Notes: a model not told the origin generated them from the letters alone. A DNA stretch of 64,000 nucleotides from Eukaryota sp. TZLM1-RC (GCA_040285825.1 JAUPSS010000004.1:6021658-6085657), one strand, 5' to 3'; counted from the stretch's first letter, positions 21,277 through 31,319 are shown. Numbers and translations are program-made.

Positions 21277-21960
21277 ATGTCTGAAACAGAGGTACTTCAT
21301 ACCCACGTCAAAGTGGACAGCGATAGATCTTCTATTCCTGAAGAGGATGGACTTATCAAAGTCACTAGTCGATCTGCTCCTTACCATGTTGTCAATCATG
21401 CAATGCGTCTTCTTACCAATCCAGATCGTACACAAATCAAATTTTCTGCTGTAGCCGGAGCAATCCCTACCCTCATCGCTGCTGTTCATATGGTCAAAGT
21501 GCAGTGTGAATCGACGCTATACCAACAGAATCACCTCGGCAGCATAGACACTGGACTGGATTATGTACCCATAGTCCAAGGACACGATAAGGTCCATCAG
21601 AAGAAAGCACTTGCGTTTATGTCTGTTGTACTCTCCCGAACACCCTTAGATGAAACTGATGTTGGTTATCAACCCAGTGGAACCGTCCCTGTTGAGCCTA
21701 CAGTTTACCGATCTGCCGATTTCTTCTTAGATCGTGCCAGAGGAGCTTTCCGTGGAAGAAGGGGCTTCCGTGGCCGTGCAATCCGTGGTGGATTTAGGGG
21801 ACGGCGTGGATTCTCTCGAGGAGGCCGTGGTGGCTTCCGTGGAGGCTTCCGTGGTCGTTACCCTAGTGCAAGGGGTCGTGGTAGTTCTAGAGGATTTCGT
21901 GGTGGATATCAACGAGGAAATCGTGGACGTGGAAGCCCAGCAACCCCAACACAACAGTAA
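21277..21960 (+). CDS. Alba-domain RGG-repeat nucleic-acid-binding protein
   Basis: A 227-residue protein. Residues about 25-110 fit an Alba domain: ITVRS-like opening (IKVTSRSAPYHVVNHAMRLL), then QIKFSAVAGAIPTLIAAVHM, the usual beta-alpha-beta segment, and a later VVLSRTPLD strand. From about residue 150 the protein is a run of RGG/RG repeats (FRGRRGFRGR, RGGRGGFRGGFRGR, RGGYQRGNRGRG) to the end. In protists, Alba proteins with RGG tails bind RNA, often mRNAs or RNase P/MRP-type RNAs, and can also coat DNA. RGG tails are normally arginine-methylated. No intron. An AATAAA lies at about 21986. Which subfamily it belongs to cannot be decided here. Confidence 0.85.
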   Translation: MSETEVLHTHVKVDSDRSSIPEEDGLIKVTSRSAPYHVVNHAMRLLTNPDRTQIKFSAVAGAIPTLIAAVHMVKVQCESTLYQQNHLGSIDTGLDYVPIVQGHDKVHQKKALAFMSVVLSRTPLDETDVGYQPSGTVPVEPTVYRSADFFLDRARGAFRGRRGFRGRAIRGGFRGRRGFSRGGRGGFRGGFRGRYPSARGRGSSRGFRGGYQRGNRGRGSPATPTQQ

Positions 21961-22658
21961 CGTTCTAGTTTATATAAGGGAATCCAATAAATATCTGTAT
22001 TAGTTTTATTTAAAATCGGAATCGAGTCAAATGTATGTGCAATCACTGGACCTGACGAAGCCCTACCCATTCACGTGAGATCAAATTATATAGGTAAGGG
22101 AGTACTCATTTGTCAGCAAAAAAGTCCAATAAAAATAATCATTTACAAAATTAAATCATGGCTTTAGCTCGATTAGATTAGATTTGTAAATCGAGTATTA
22201 CAGTATTAGCAAAAGACCACTTTGTTAACGAAAATTACTGTACCAGAAAATACTGTGACCATCAAACGTCAGGAATAAAGGTTGTCCTGTATCAGGTTTC
22301 ATATAAGAAGTTCATAACTGATTAACAATGATGAAATTGGATTCGAGAACGCCATAGGAAGATAATCAATTTCTTGTTGTTATCAGTTGAAAGATTACTT
22401 AGAAGTCGTTCAAGCAATTGCCTGACTCAAAAAATAGTGTTAATAAATACAAGTTGTGTGATTCTGTCAGGATTAGATATTTCAATATCATATTCTAAAG
22501 ATCTATAGTGTTCTTAGATTTGAAGTTAAATGTACCTACATGATTAAATTTCCTTCTTGGAGTTTATATACAATATAAATGAAACTCAGAATGTTACATT
22601 AATCTCATAAAATAAAGATCATTAGAGATTCTGCATAAGCATGCAACAAGTGGATGCT
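21961..22658. other. Intergenic, nothing recognised
   Basis: Convergent 3' ends of the Alba and DUF1963 genes, AATAAA at about 21986 for the former. No repeats or RNA genes were seen. Confidence 0.5.
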
Positions 22659-23376
22659 TTAATGACACGCCCAACCAAAACTAAACTCAGTGACACAATT
22701 GGGACACTGTTGCAATTGACCACTGCCACTATCACCAAACATGAAGTCTACATTACATTCACTTTCGATGTTAAATATGTGCCGTTTTTGAGTGCCACAT
22801 ATCTTACACTTTGAATACTCTGGACCCTGAACAAAAGCTGGAGCACTACAGTCAGTTGAAATAAAATCCATACCCCAAAAGTTTATCCATTACCTGAGGG
22901 TAAGCTAAATCTTCTTCTGATTCAACAATAGTTTCGAGTTCATCGGGATATAGGATGTCCCAGAATTCTGCGTCTTCCCATGCACGATAGTCTGCGAAAG
23001 GTTTCCAATCAATTATGAACTTCTCCTTATAGCCTTCTGAAATAACGACATCATGACTAACATGTTCAGATCTTGGGACAAAATATCTACAGAGTTGACC
23101 TTCACCATCGTGCTCATACGAACCCAGGTCACGATCATAGAATAGCTGAATGTAACCAGTGTCCAAATTGAGTACTTTTTTGGCTTCGTCTGGTAAAGTA
23201 TCAACGTGTAGCTGAAGCATAAGAGGATATTTTGGAGGAGGATGGTCTTCATCTGCAAAGGCCTTTCCACCAAACTTGCTCTGAGATGGACTTTTTCCAA
23301 TAACTGGTTCATAGCCCGTAACTCGAAGTTCAGGGTAATCGTAGCCAGCTTCTTTCAGATTGTCTTTTATTGTCAT
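22659..23376 (-). CDS. DUF1963/YwqG-like protein, one 28-nt intron
   Basis: Two minus-strand exons, 23376-22874 and 22845-22659, join across a 28-nt intron to give 229 residues. Without splicing the first frame runs into a stop a few codons after DKLLG. With splicing it reads DKLLGAPAFVQGPEYSKCKI, restoring the conserved G-x-P-x-x-x-Q block of the DUF1963 family. Other family features are SKFGGKAFADEDHPPP near the N-terminus, YPLMLQLHVDTLP, and GYIQLFYDRD, the usual strand-rich core. The C-terminal part has CxxC pairs (CKIC, CPNC) that may bind zinc. The biochemical role of this family is unknown. A TCACTA motif lies about 17 nt before the ATG. Confidence 0.85.
22846..22873 (-). other. 28-nt spliceosomal intron in DUF1963 gene
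   Basis: Begins GTATGG and ends AACTGACTGTAG on the minus strand. Removal keeps frame (503 nt before, phase 2) and restores a conserved block. Confidence 0.85.
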
Positions 23377-23629
23377 AAAATATACAGATAGTGAAAATGG
23401 TGTTCTCCATAATTTTCATCTCAGTTTCGTTTTCATCACGTTATTTCAAAATTACAATCACAGTAAAAACTCTCCAATGGAAATCGGTGAACCACATTCT
23501 GTTTCAACTGAGAAGAGGTTCAATAGCCGAGATTTTATTGATATTTGCATTATCCAGACAATCTGGAACATTTTCAAATCATTGATTTCTCGTTAAAATT
23601 TTTTTATCAAATTTTATTACCAAACATGT
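23377..23629. other. Upstream region of the DUF1963 gene
   Basis: No recognised gene. Two overlapping plus-strand frames of 60-80 codons have no protein-family resemblance. Confidence 0.4.
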
Positions 23630-23745
23630 TATATTTATTGAATTTGCACACTTAATTAAATTAACTCATAACTAATGGGACGACTATCATTGAACCAAGA
23701 TTTCCTCTACAAAATCTTGATCTGCTTGCTGCTTACATGATATAC
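23630..23745 (-). repeat. Lineage-C RLE retrotransposon 3' tail
   Basis: Reverse complement of the last ~115 bp of lineage C. TCTACAAAATCTTGATCTGC and AACTCATAACTAATGGGACG match the tails at 39000-39118 and 63890-63985. Confidence 0.75.
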
Positions 23746-23989
23746 TAGTTCAAAATTTAAAAGTGTATTCAGATATTTGAACCCGTTCTAAATCAACTAT
23801 TTCAGACCCTTCTGTAAAAGCATGAAATATTCTGCAAGTGTTTTTCTTACGAGCGCTTGTCCACATTTTCTTTTTCTCGAGTTCTTTTGTACATTAAAAG
23901 TCAATTTCCATGAGAAGAGAGTGCAATGTTCTTTGGTACCAATACCCTCCAGTGTTGGCACTTATTCATTTTGTTCAGATCATTGAAAA
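23746..23989. other. Intergenic, nothing recognised
   Basis: No clear frame or repeat seen. Confidence 0.4.
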
Positions 23990-24665
23990 GATTACAAATA
24001 TAATTCAGATATTCAATTGTATACCAACAATGGTGGGAAGATTGTTATCCCAGATAGTTTAAAAAAGCAGACTTTAACTATCATTCATGGACTTGCAAAT
24101 GTTGGTCATCCTAGGGTGACGACTAGCGTAAGGAAATTACTCGATAGTGATTACTTTTGGCCAAACATGCGCAAAGACATGATCAATCATATTAAGAGAT
24201 GTCCAGCATGTCAAAAGACGGCCCATGTGCCTAAAAATGTCATTGAATCATCTGGCTCTCTTTGGGCAGATCGTCCTGTTGCTCGAATAAACGCAGACAC
24301 TATTGGACCATTACAACATGATGATAATGGATTAAAGTATTTAATAGTTTTTGTAGATTCGTTCACTAGATGCACGATCATTTGCCCTGCAAAGGAATTG
24401 AATTCAGTGGAGCGACCATCCACCTCCTATGGAGTGTAGTATCAATTTTTGGTATCCCACTGTTGATTCATAGGTATTGAATTTGCAAATGCCATATTCA
24501 AAGGGTTATGCGATTTATTAAACATTGAAGTAAGTCGTCCACTAACTGGTTTTGTACAAAGCAATGGGTTAGTAGAAATACGTCTCAGAGACATTTTACA
24601 AAGTGTGAGAAAGATTTTGGTGGACCCTGACGATTATAGCAAAAAACCTGACAAAAACCTGATTT
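23990..24665 (+). pseudogene. Ty3/gypsy-like integrase fragment, frameshifted
   Basis: Plus-strand remnant of a retroviral-type integrase. The zinc-binding HHCC domain is complete: IHGLANVGH with two histidines, YFWPNMRKDMINHIKRC, and CPAC with two cysteines. The catalytic core starts at INADTIGPLQHDDNGLKYL, with the first acidic residue, and VFVDSFTRCTIICPAK. After about 24435 the frame changes, but IEFANAIFKGLCDLLNIEVS and RPLTGFVQSNGLVE, which carries the last catalytic glutamate, are still readable. No reverse transcriptase, protease or LTR was found near it. A Maverick-type integrase is a less likely alternative. Confidence 0.8.
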
Positions 24666-24746
24666 TGGCATGGTAAAGTAAATTGGCACTGATAATCAGC
24701 TCAATTGTTTTGAGGACATCCCAAGGATAATCCCATTGAAATTTCT

Positions 24747-25028
24747 CTAATTACTTTTATTTGCCAATGTGGGTGCTTTAGAAGCTGCCATGATTTTTGA
24801 TAATGAATTAGGAGTGATACTATTGGGGTAAGTCAGTGGGTTCTTAGGAGAAAGGCTAAGAGCGAATGTGGTTAGCGTACTATTGTTAGTTAGGAACGAC
24901 ACAATTGTAAGTGTAAGGGAGTCAGAAATGTTGTTTCCGCTGATGTTGAGGGAAGTTAAGGAGACAGGACAAGACATGATCGTAGATGTATTATGGTCAC
25001 GAAGGATGTTGTCACTGAGAGATATCAC
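24747..25028 (-). pseudogene. Leucine-rich-repeat-like fragment
   Basis: A minus-strand frame of about 93 codons with one or two RI-type leucine-rich repeats (SLTSLNISGNNISDSLTLT, then VSFLTNNSTLTTFALSL). There is no ATG in frame at its start; the frame opens after a TAA about 80 nt upstream. It is either a broken gene or an exon of a gene whose other exons I could not find. Confidence 0.35.
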
Positions 25029-25414
25029 ACCACTGTGTGGATAAGTGTTTTTCCATGTATTGCGTACCTGTACGCGTATTGTGATCTTGCTGCTTTAACT
25101 ATCATTTGATCGTGATATCATATAGTGACAGAACTAAAGTAAGCTTAACGTCTATCAAGATTGCATGAATTGCTCAAAAGCCAGAAGTGCGTTTTGATAG
25201 AAATTCACAATAACTTATTGAAGGAAACTACCAACTTTTATTCCATCGCAAACTCTTTTCCACTTTCTGTGTTCCTTATTGCGCATTATGCTTCACAACT
25301 TTGATTTTCTAATTCAATGATTTTGCATTCAGTCTATTCTTTATGTAACAATTGGATCCGGCAATATGTTCACCAACACTTTTTTTAGATGTTGATAATT
25401 CTTTAATTGTATTA
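25029..25414. other. Intergenic, nothing recognised
   Basis: AT-rich without a supported feature. Confidence 0.4.
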
Positions 25415-25515
25415 GATGTATGTGGATGAAGATTTTGTAGAGTAAATCTTGGTCAATGAATTTCGTCCCATTAGTTATGAGTTTAATTTGTTAAGTTCAC
25501 AAGATCAATAAATCA
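25415..25515 (+). repeat. Lineage-C RLE retrotransposon 3' tail
   Basis: About 100 bp matching the tail of lineage C (GAAGATTTTGTAGAG, AATTTCGTCCCATTAGTTAT, GATCAATAAATCAA), plus strand. Confidence 0.7.
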
Positions 25516-25869
25516 AAAACAACAATTTATGTGTCTCATATACCTTCTTCACAAATGATTTTTGCGATCCATACATACAGATGGATTGTTGTCTTCAGTG
25601 TTTCTGAGTTTTGTGTGAAGTAGTCAAAGCATCAAGAGCTCTGACCTTGCTGTCTTCACTTGCTGCCACTATGAGGGAAGATATATCTACCCCAGAAAAA
25701 AGGTGATCAGTTTTTAGAGGCATTAATTAATTTTGATCAGAATCAGAGGTGAATGGAATGGGAATGGTGATTCACCAAACTTGCAATTCACAGTTGAACA
25801 TCTTTGGTGGAGTGTCTTCTTCCATCAGCCCACTTCTAATCGTCCTTTACACCTTGCTATAACCAATAA
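25516..25869. other. Intergenic before the cyclin gene
   Basis: A minus-strand frame of about 42 codons near 25600-25721 has one WD-like block (VAASEDSKVRALDA) but nothing around it. Otherwise empty. Confidence 0.35.
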
Positions 25870-26729
25870 ATGCCTAAATTCCTAGATGTTCCTCCTCCCA
25901 AAACTGCTCCTATTTTTGATCGTTTTACTGATGAATGGCTACTGGAACTTGAAGAGCTTAAAACATCCCCTTCCATAAAAGACGGTTATACGTTTAATCA
26001 AGAGTGGAATGAGCGAACCACCACCATACAGTTCATTTTAACCGCTGCCAACAAGCTGAATTTGTTTGTAGTGTTGTTTCTCTAACAGCAGACCTCCTGC
26101 CACATCTCACACGGCATGTGTTTATTTCCATCGTTTTTTCACTAGGTGGTCACTTAAACTCTATACCCCATCAGTTTGTTTTATATTTCCTTCACTAATT
26201 CTAGTTTGCTGTTTCAGCCTGCCTTTTTGTGGCTTGCAAGCATTGTGATACTTCCATGAAGCTCGAGCACATTGTTAAACACGTCGAAGTGCTCAATCAT
26301 CATTACAAGCGACAAGTTCCTCCAGAATTCACACCAGATAAACTACATGAACTGTGTAGCCTTGCTCTTAGGTATGAACGACAATTACTCTACACTTTAG
26401 CGTTTAAAACTGAAGTCAAGCACCCTTCGACTATCATTGCAGAGTTCATCAAAGATACGCCTCTCAACAGGAAGAGTGATCCAAAGCGAAAGTTTGTCTC
26501 TATATGTAATAAGTTTCTACATGATTCATATCAAACACCACTATGCTTGCTTTATCCCCCTGAGTTTATAGCAGCAACCTGTATCTTTTTAGCTGTGTCT
26601 TACACCAAAGGTTCATTTGAAGATATTGGAGGACCTTCTTGGTTTACAACACTGCATCCAGAGCTGAATAGGCATGATCTTGATAGGGCATCAGTGATAT
26701 TGTTGAAATTATATGAGCAGTCGTCTTGA
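25870..26729 (+). CDS. Transcription-type cyclin (cyclin T/K/L-like), two mini-introns
   Basis: Three exons (25870-26063, 26089-26173, 26205-26729) give 267 residues. The first cyclin box spans about residues 45-150: ERTTTIQFILTAANKLNF, then SHTACVYFHRFFTRWSLKLY across exon 2, and AVSACLFVACKHCDTSMKLE at the exon 3 start, the typical A-C-L-F-x-A-x-K helix. A second box follows, with KFVSICNKFLHDSYQTPLCL, PPEFIAATCIFLAVSYTKGS and a final LLKLYEQ helix. This layout is that of the cyclin T/K/L class, partners of CDK9- and CDK12-type kinases that phosphorylate RNA polymerase II. Unspliced, the first frame stops at 26083-26085 and the second box stands alone, so both introns are needed. Confidence 0.88.
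26064..26088 (+). other. 25-nt intron in the cyclin gene
   Basis: Starts GTTTGT, ends CTCTAACAG. Removing it joins AAT TT with C AGA in frame and recovers the VYFHRFF helix of the cyclin box. Confidence 0.85.
26174..26204 (+). other. 31-nt intron in the cyclin gene
   Basis: Starts GTTTGT, ends TCACTAATTCTAG with a branch-like ACTAA 5 nt before the AG. The competing AG at 26216-26217 would shift the frame away from ACLFVACK. Confidence 0.82.
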
Positions 26730-27016
26730 TTTAGTGGTATTTTAGTTTAAGTTGTTTGTGAACGTAGAAGTTTTCAATGTTTTCCAAAAATTTTTACTTC
26801 CTTAACGTTTTTCCAGGTTTTTTTGTGCAATACATTATTGTTTAAATCATTATAATTTGATGATAAGTGGGAAATTCCCCAATTCAAATAGTAACTTGTT
26901 TAGATTGTGGGAAATTCCCATATTCACACGATCAATTTTCGTGCGGAATAATTACAAACAGCCTGAGATCAGGTAAACCCCCTTCTTACTTCATTTTCTC
27001 ATCATAACACTTATAC
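26730..27016. promoter_or_regulatory. XRCC4 upstream region with paired GGGAAATTCCC palindromes
   Basis: GTGGGAAATTCCC occurs at 26867-26879 and again at 26907-26919, 40 bp apart and about 100-150 nt before the XRCC4 ATG. The 11-bp core is a perfect palindrome around its central base pair. Two copies in one intergenic gap suggest a protein-binding site. A TCATA motif lies 13 nt before the ATG. Confidence 0.4.
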
Positions 27017-27715
27017 ATGGATCAATTATTACATGGACCTCTTGTTGGGGTGGTCACATCTGAATTTGATCGCTTTATATTGAGCTTATCTGGAAATCCT
27101 GACAACTCCCTTCTTAAGATTGTTCACAGGGAAAGGGTCTTGAGTTATGAAGGGCAAATACGTGATCATGTTTTCAATTCCTTATCCAAAGTAATCACTG
27201 TCGGCCTTTCTGAAGACTCTTCCTTGTTGTTATATGATGAAGATCTCGAGTTCATAACCACTATTCAAGGAATAAAATGCAAGTTTACGTTGACGCTAAA
27301 AATTGTGGATACAGACCCCTTTGAGTGCCTATTAGATCTAATGGCCAACTGTACAACTACTTTGAGACAAGTACATAGTGATCTTGAGACTATTAAACAA
27401 GAAAATGTTTTTCTCAAATCTGACAGTATTAAAGTTCTTGAGCTGAAAGACAAAGTTGTAACAGAAACTACAAACTTGGAGAAGGAAATGATGGCTAAGT
27501 TTTGTCTCTTGCTCAATGAGAAGAAGGCTAAGATTACCTCACTTGTCAAAGAAAATGAGGACTTAAAATCTACTATTGAATCATTAGAAAAGCCCACAGT
27601 CAATTTATTTGAGGAAGACCATGTGGATAGCATGGTTCTTTCCAGTCAAAGCAAGGTACCGAGTAGGACCAAGGGGAGAGGCATTGCTGCATTGAAACGT
27701 TCTGCTTTGCGTTGA
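27017..27715 (+). CDS. XRCC4: XRCC4-like DNA repair protein
   Basis: A 232-residue protein with the layout of XRCC4, the scaffold that binds DNA ligase IV in non-homologous end joining. The first ~115 residues look like the beta-sandwich head. A long coiled coil starts near residue 120 (TLRQVHSDLETIKQENVFLK). It includes LEKEMMAKFCLLLNEKKAKI, which is very close to the signature of the family (a K/R-F-x-x-x-L-N-E-K-K-x-K-I motif), at about residues 155-174. The tail is basic, with SRTKGRG, and could hold a nuclear signal. Human XRCC4 is longer (about 330 residues) mainly in the disordered tail. Relatives such as XLF and PAXX share the fold, but the NEKK motif points to XRCC4. No intron. Confidence 0.82.
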   Translation: MDQLLHGPLVGVVTSEFDRFILSLSGNPDNSLLKIVHRERVLSYEGQIRDHVFNSLSKVITVGLSEDSSLLLYDEDLEFITTIQGIKCKFTLTLKIVDTDPFECLLDLMANCTTTLRQVHSDLETIKQENVFLKSDSIKVLELKDKVVTETTNLEKEMMAKFCLLLNEKKAKITSLVKENEDLKSTIESLEKPTVNLFEEDHVDSMVLSSQSKVPSRTKGRGIAALKRSALR

Positions 27716-27955
27716 AGGTTTTTTATTGTTACTAGTTTTTATGTCTGTTCTGATGAGATTTTGTGAAAATATTCTATTTGGTGGAGTGGACTGAGGAATA
27801 CTTGGAAACCATTCTTTAGTAACTTTTTTTTGTTTCATCATTAATTCTCTTTATTTTTTCCCTTTCGTTAATTTCTATTAGCTGCTCTCATGTAGTTTAC
27901 TTCATTATTCACCGTTTTCAGTGAGTTCAATGGTAAAACATTATTTTATTTTGTA
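27716..27955. other. Intergenic, nothing recognised
   Basis: 3' trailer of XRCC4, then AT-rich DNA up to a retroelement scrap. Confidence 0.4.
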
Positions 27956-27959
27956 AAAC

Positions 27960-28105
27960 ATTAGGTTTGACAACAGAGGTTCCAAAGAAAGATTCATCTC
28001 TATGAGACTTACACATACAATATAATTGGTCTCTTACAGCAACGTGAACATTGCTTCTAAAAGTAATAAAATGTTTACAATTTAACAAATGAGTCATTGT
28101 TTTGC
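27960..28105 (-). pseudogene. Lineage-A RLE fragment at the left edge of the 5S array
   Basis: The minus-strand frame reads MTHLLNCKHFITFRS, VAVRDQLYCMCKSHR and ESFFGTSVV, matching residues about 760-800 of the intact element. It ends where 5S spacer sequence (TTTTGCCAATTTTGTAACTA) begins, so this scrap forms the array boundary. Confidence 0.8.
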
Positions 28106-28154
28106 CAATTTTGTAACTAAAACTGTTTAAGTTCTCATCTGATACTTTACAAAT

Positions 28155-28273
28155 GGATGCGGCCATACTTGGTCTATAGCACCGGATCCCATTCCGAATT
28201 CCGAAGTTAAACGGCCACAGGCCTGGTCAGTAGTTGGGTGGGAGACCACCAGCGAACACTGGGTGCTGCATCC
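28155..28273 (+). rRNA. 5S rRNA copy 1
   Basis: Left-most copy. The A-box reads GTTAAAC instead of GTTAAGC. Confidence 0.93.
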
Positions 28274-28537
28274 TTTTAACAATATGTTTGTTAAAAAATT
28301 GTTTTTCAAGAAATTGTCTATTGATCAAGTTTATTCAACTGGGAATTCATTTTTTAAACATGATCATTGTTTTTAATTGTAATGATAAAAATTAATGAAG
28401 AGAATGAAATACAACATCATCCTTTTTAACTAAAATTGTTTTTTAATGGTAATGGTAGCTACAGTTTCCCAACAACATTTTTTTGCCAATTTTGTAACTA
28501 AAAAAATGTTTAAATTCTCATCTGATATTTTACAAAT

Positions 28538-28656
28538 GGATGCGGCCATACTTGGTCTATAGCACCGGATCCCATTCCGAATTCCGAAGTTAAGCGGCCA
28601 CAGGCCTGGTCAGTAGTTGGGTGGGAGACCACCAGCGAACACTGGGTGCTGCATCC
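28538..28656 (+). rRNA. 5S rRNA copy 2
   Basis: Consensus 119-nt copy with TTTT after CATCC. Confidence 0.97.
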
Positions 28657-28920
28657 TTTTAACAATATGTTTGTTAAAAAATTGTTTCTCAACAAATTGT
28701 CAATTGATCAAGTTTATTCAACTTGGAATTCATTTTTTAAATATGATCATTGTTTTTAATTGTAATGATAAAAATTAATGAAGAGAATGAAATACAACAT
28801 CATCCTTTTTAACTAAAATTGTTTTTAAATGGTAATGGTAGCTACAGTTTCCCAACAACATTTTTTTGCCAATTTTGTAACTAAAAAAATGTTTAAATTC
28901 TCATCTGATACTTTACAAAT

Positions 28921-29039
28921 GGATGCGGCCATACTTGGTCTATAGCACCGGATCCCATTCCGAATTCCGAAGTTAAGCGGCCACAGGCCTGGTCAGTAGT
29001 TGGGTGGGAGACCACCAGCGAACACTGGGTGCTGCATCC
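28921..29039 (+). rRNA. 5S rRNA copy 3
   Basis: Consensus copy. Confidence 0.97.
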
Positions 29040-29299
29040 TTTTAACAATATGTTTGTTAAAAAATTGTTTCTCAACAAATTGTCAATTGATCAAGTTTAT
29101 TCAACTTGGAATTCATTTTTTAAATATGATCATTGTTTTTAATTGTAATGATAAAAATTAATGAAGAGAATGAAATACAACATCATCCTTTTTAACTAAA
29201 ATTGTTTTTAAATGGTAATGGTAGCTACAGTTTCCCAACAACATTTTTGCCAATTTTGTAACTAAAAATGTTTAAATTCTCATCTGATACTTTACAAAT

Positions 29300-29418
29300 G
29301 GATGCGGCCATACTTGGTCTATAGCACCGGATCCCATTCCGAATTCCGAAGTTAAGCGGCCACAGGCCTGGTCAGTAGTTGGGTGGGAGACCACCAGCGA
29401 ACACTGGGTGCTGCATCC
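29300..29418 (+). rRNA. 5S rRNA copy 4
   Basis: Consensus copy. Confidence 0.97.
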
Positions 29419-29678
29419 TTTTAACAATATGTTTGTTAAAAAATTGTTTTTCAAGAAATTGTCTATTGATCAAGTTTATTCAACTGGGAATTCATTTTTT
29501 AAACATGATCATTGTTTTTAATTGTAATGATAAAAATTAATGAAGAGAATGAAATACAATATCATCCTTTTTAACTAAAATTGTTTTTAAATGGTAATGG
29601 TAGCTACAGTTTCCCAACAACATTTTTGCCAATTTTGTAACTAAAAATGTTTAAATTCTCATCTGATATTTTACAAAT

Positions 29679-29797
29679 GGATGCGGCCATACTTGGTCTA
29701 TAGCACCGGATCCCATTCCGAATTCCGAAGTTAAGCGGCCACAGGCCTGGTCAGTAGTTGGGTGGGAGACCACCAGCGAACACTGGGTGCTGCATCC
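29679..29797 (+). rRNA. 5S rRNA copy 5
   Basis: Consensus copy. Confidence 0.97.
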
Positions 29798-30060
29798 TTT
29801 TAACAATAGGTTTGTTAAAAAATTGTTTTTCAACAAATTGTCAATTGATCAAGTTTATTCAACTGGGAATTCATTTTTAAATATGATCATTGTTTTTTTA
29901 ATTGAAATGATAAAAAAATTAATGAAGAGAATGAAATACAATATCATCCTTTTTAACTAAAATTGTTTTTAAATGGTAATGGTAGCTACAGTTTCCCAAC
30001 AACATTTTTGCCAATTTTGTAACTAAAAATGTTTAAATTCTCATCTGATACTTTACAAAT

Positions 30061-30179
30061 GGATGCGGCCATACTTGGTCTATAGCACCGGATCCCATTC
30101 CGAATTCCGAAGTTAAGCGGCCACAGGCCTGGTCAGTAGTTGGGTGGGAGACCACCAGCGAACACTGGGTGCTGCATCC
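30061..30179 (+). rRNA. 5S rRNA copy 6
   Basis: Consensus copy. Confidence 0.97.
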
Positions 30180-30440
30180 TTTTAACAATATGTTTGTTAA
30201 AAAAATTGTTTTTCAACAGATAGTCAATTGATCAAGTTTATTCAACTGGGAATTCATTTTTTAAATATGATCATTGTTTTTAATTGTAATGATAAAAATT
30301 AATGAAGAGAACGAAATACAACATCATCCTTTTTAACTAAAATTGTTTTTAAATGGTAATGGTAGCTACAGTTTCCCAACAACATTTTTGCCAATTTTGT
30401 AACTAAAAATGTTTAAATTCTCATCTGATATTTTACAAAT

Positions 30441-30559
30441 GGATGCGGCCATACTTGGTCTATAGCACCGGATCCCATTCCGAATTCCGAAGTTAAGCGG
30501 CCACAGGCCTGGTCAGTAGTTGGGTGGGAGACCACCAGCGAACACTGGGTGCTGCATCC
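30441..30559 (+). rRNA. 5S rRNA copy 7
   Basis: Consensus gene; trailer reads TTTTACAACATG. Confidence 0.97.
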
Positions 30560-30818
30560 TTTTACAACATGTTTGTTAAAAAATTGTTTTTCAACAAATT
30601 GTCAAGTGATCAAGTTTATTCAACTGGGAATTCATTTTTTAAATATGATCATTGTTTTTAATTGTAATGATAAAAATTAATGAAGAGAATGAAATACAAC
30701 ATCATCCTTTTTAACTAAAATTGTTTTTAAATGGTAATGGTAGCTACAGTTTCCCAACAACATTTTTGCCAATTTTGTAACTAAAAATGTTTAAATTCTC
30801 ATCCGATACTTTACTAAT

Positions 30819-30937
30819 GGATGCGGCCATACTTGGTCTATAGCACCGGATCCCATTCCGAATTCCGAAGTTAAGCGGCCACAGGCCTGGTCAGTAGTTG
30901 GGTGGGAGACCACCAGCGAACACTGGGTGCTGCATCC
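30819..30937 (+). rRNA. 5S rRNA copy 8
   Basis: Consensus gene; flank has CTAATG in place of CAAATG. Confidence 0.97.
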
Positions 30938-31200
30938 TTTTAACAATATGTTTGTTAAAAAATTGTTTCTCAACAAATTGTCAATTGATCAAGTTTATTC
31001 AACTTGGAATTCATTTTTTAAATATGATCATTGTTTTTAATTGTAATGATAAAAATTAATGAAGAGAATGAAATACAACATCATCCTTTTTAACTAAAAT
31101 TGTTTTTAAATGGTAATGGTAGCTACAGTTTCCCAACAACATTTTTTTGCCAATTTTTGTAACTAAAAATGTTTAAATTCTCATCTGATATTTTACAAAT

Positions 31201-31319
31201 GGATGCGGCCATACTTGGTCTATAGCACCGGATCCCATTCCGAATTCCGAAGTTAAGCGGCCACAGGCCTGGTCAGTAGTTGGGTGGGAGACCACCAGCG
31301 AACACTGGGTGCTGCATCC
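31201..31319 (+). rRNA. 5S rRNA copy 9
   Basis: Consensus gene; start of a stretch with longer homopolymers in the spacers. Confidence 0.97.

Noticed and set aside
23360-23596. Two overlapping plus-strand frames upstream of the DUF1963 gene
   Set aside because: Low-complexity hydrophobic translation and overlap of the DUF1963 start; no support.
25600-25721. Minus-strand frame of about 42 codons with a WD-like SEDSKVRALDA block
   Set aside because: Too short and isolated; no second repeat could be found nearby.
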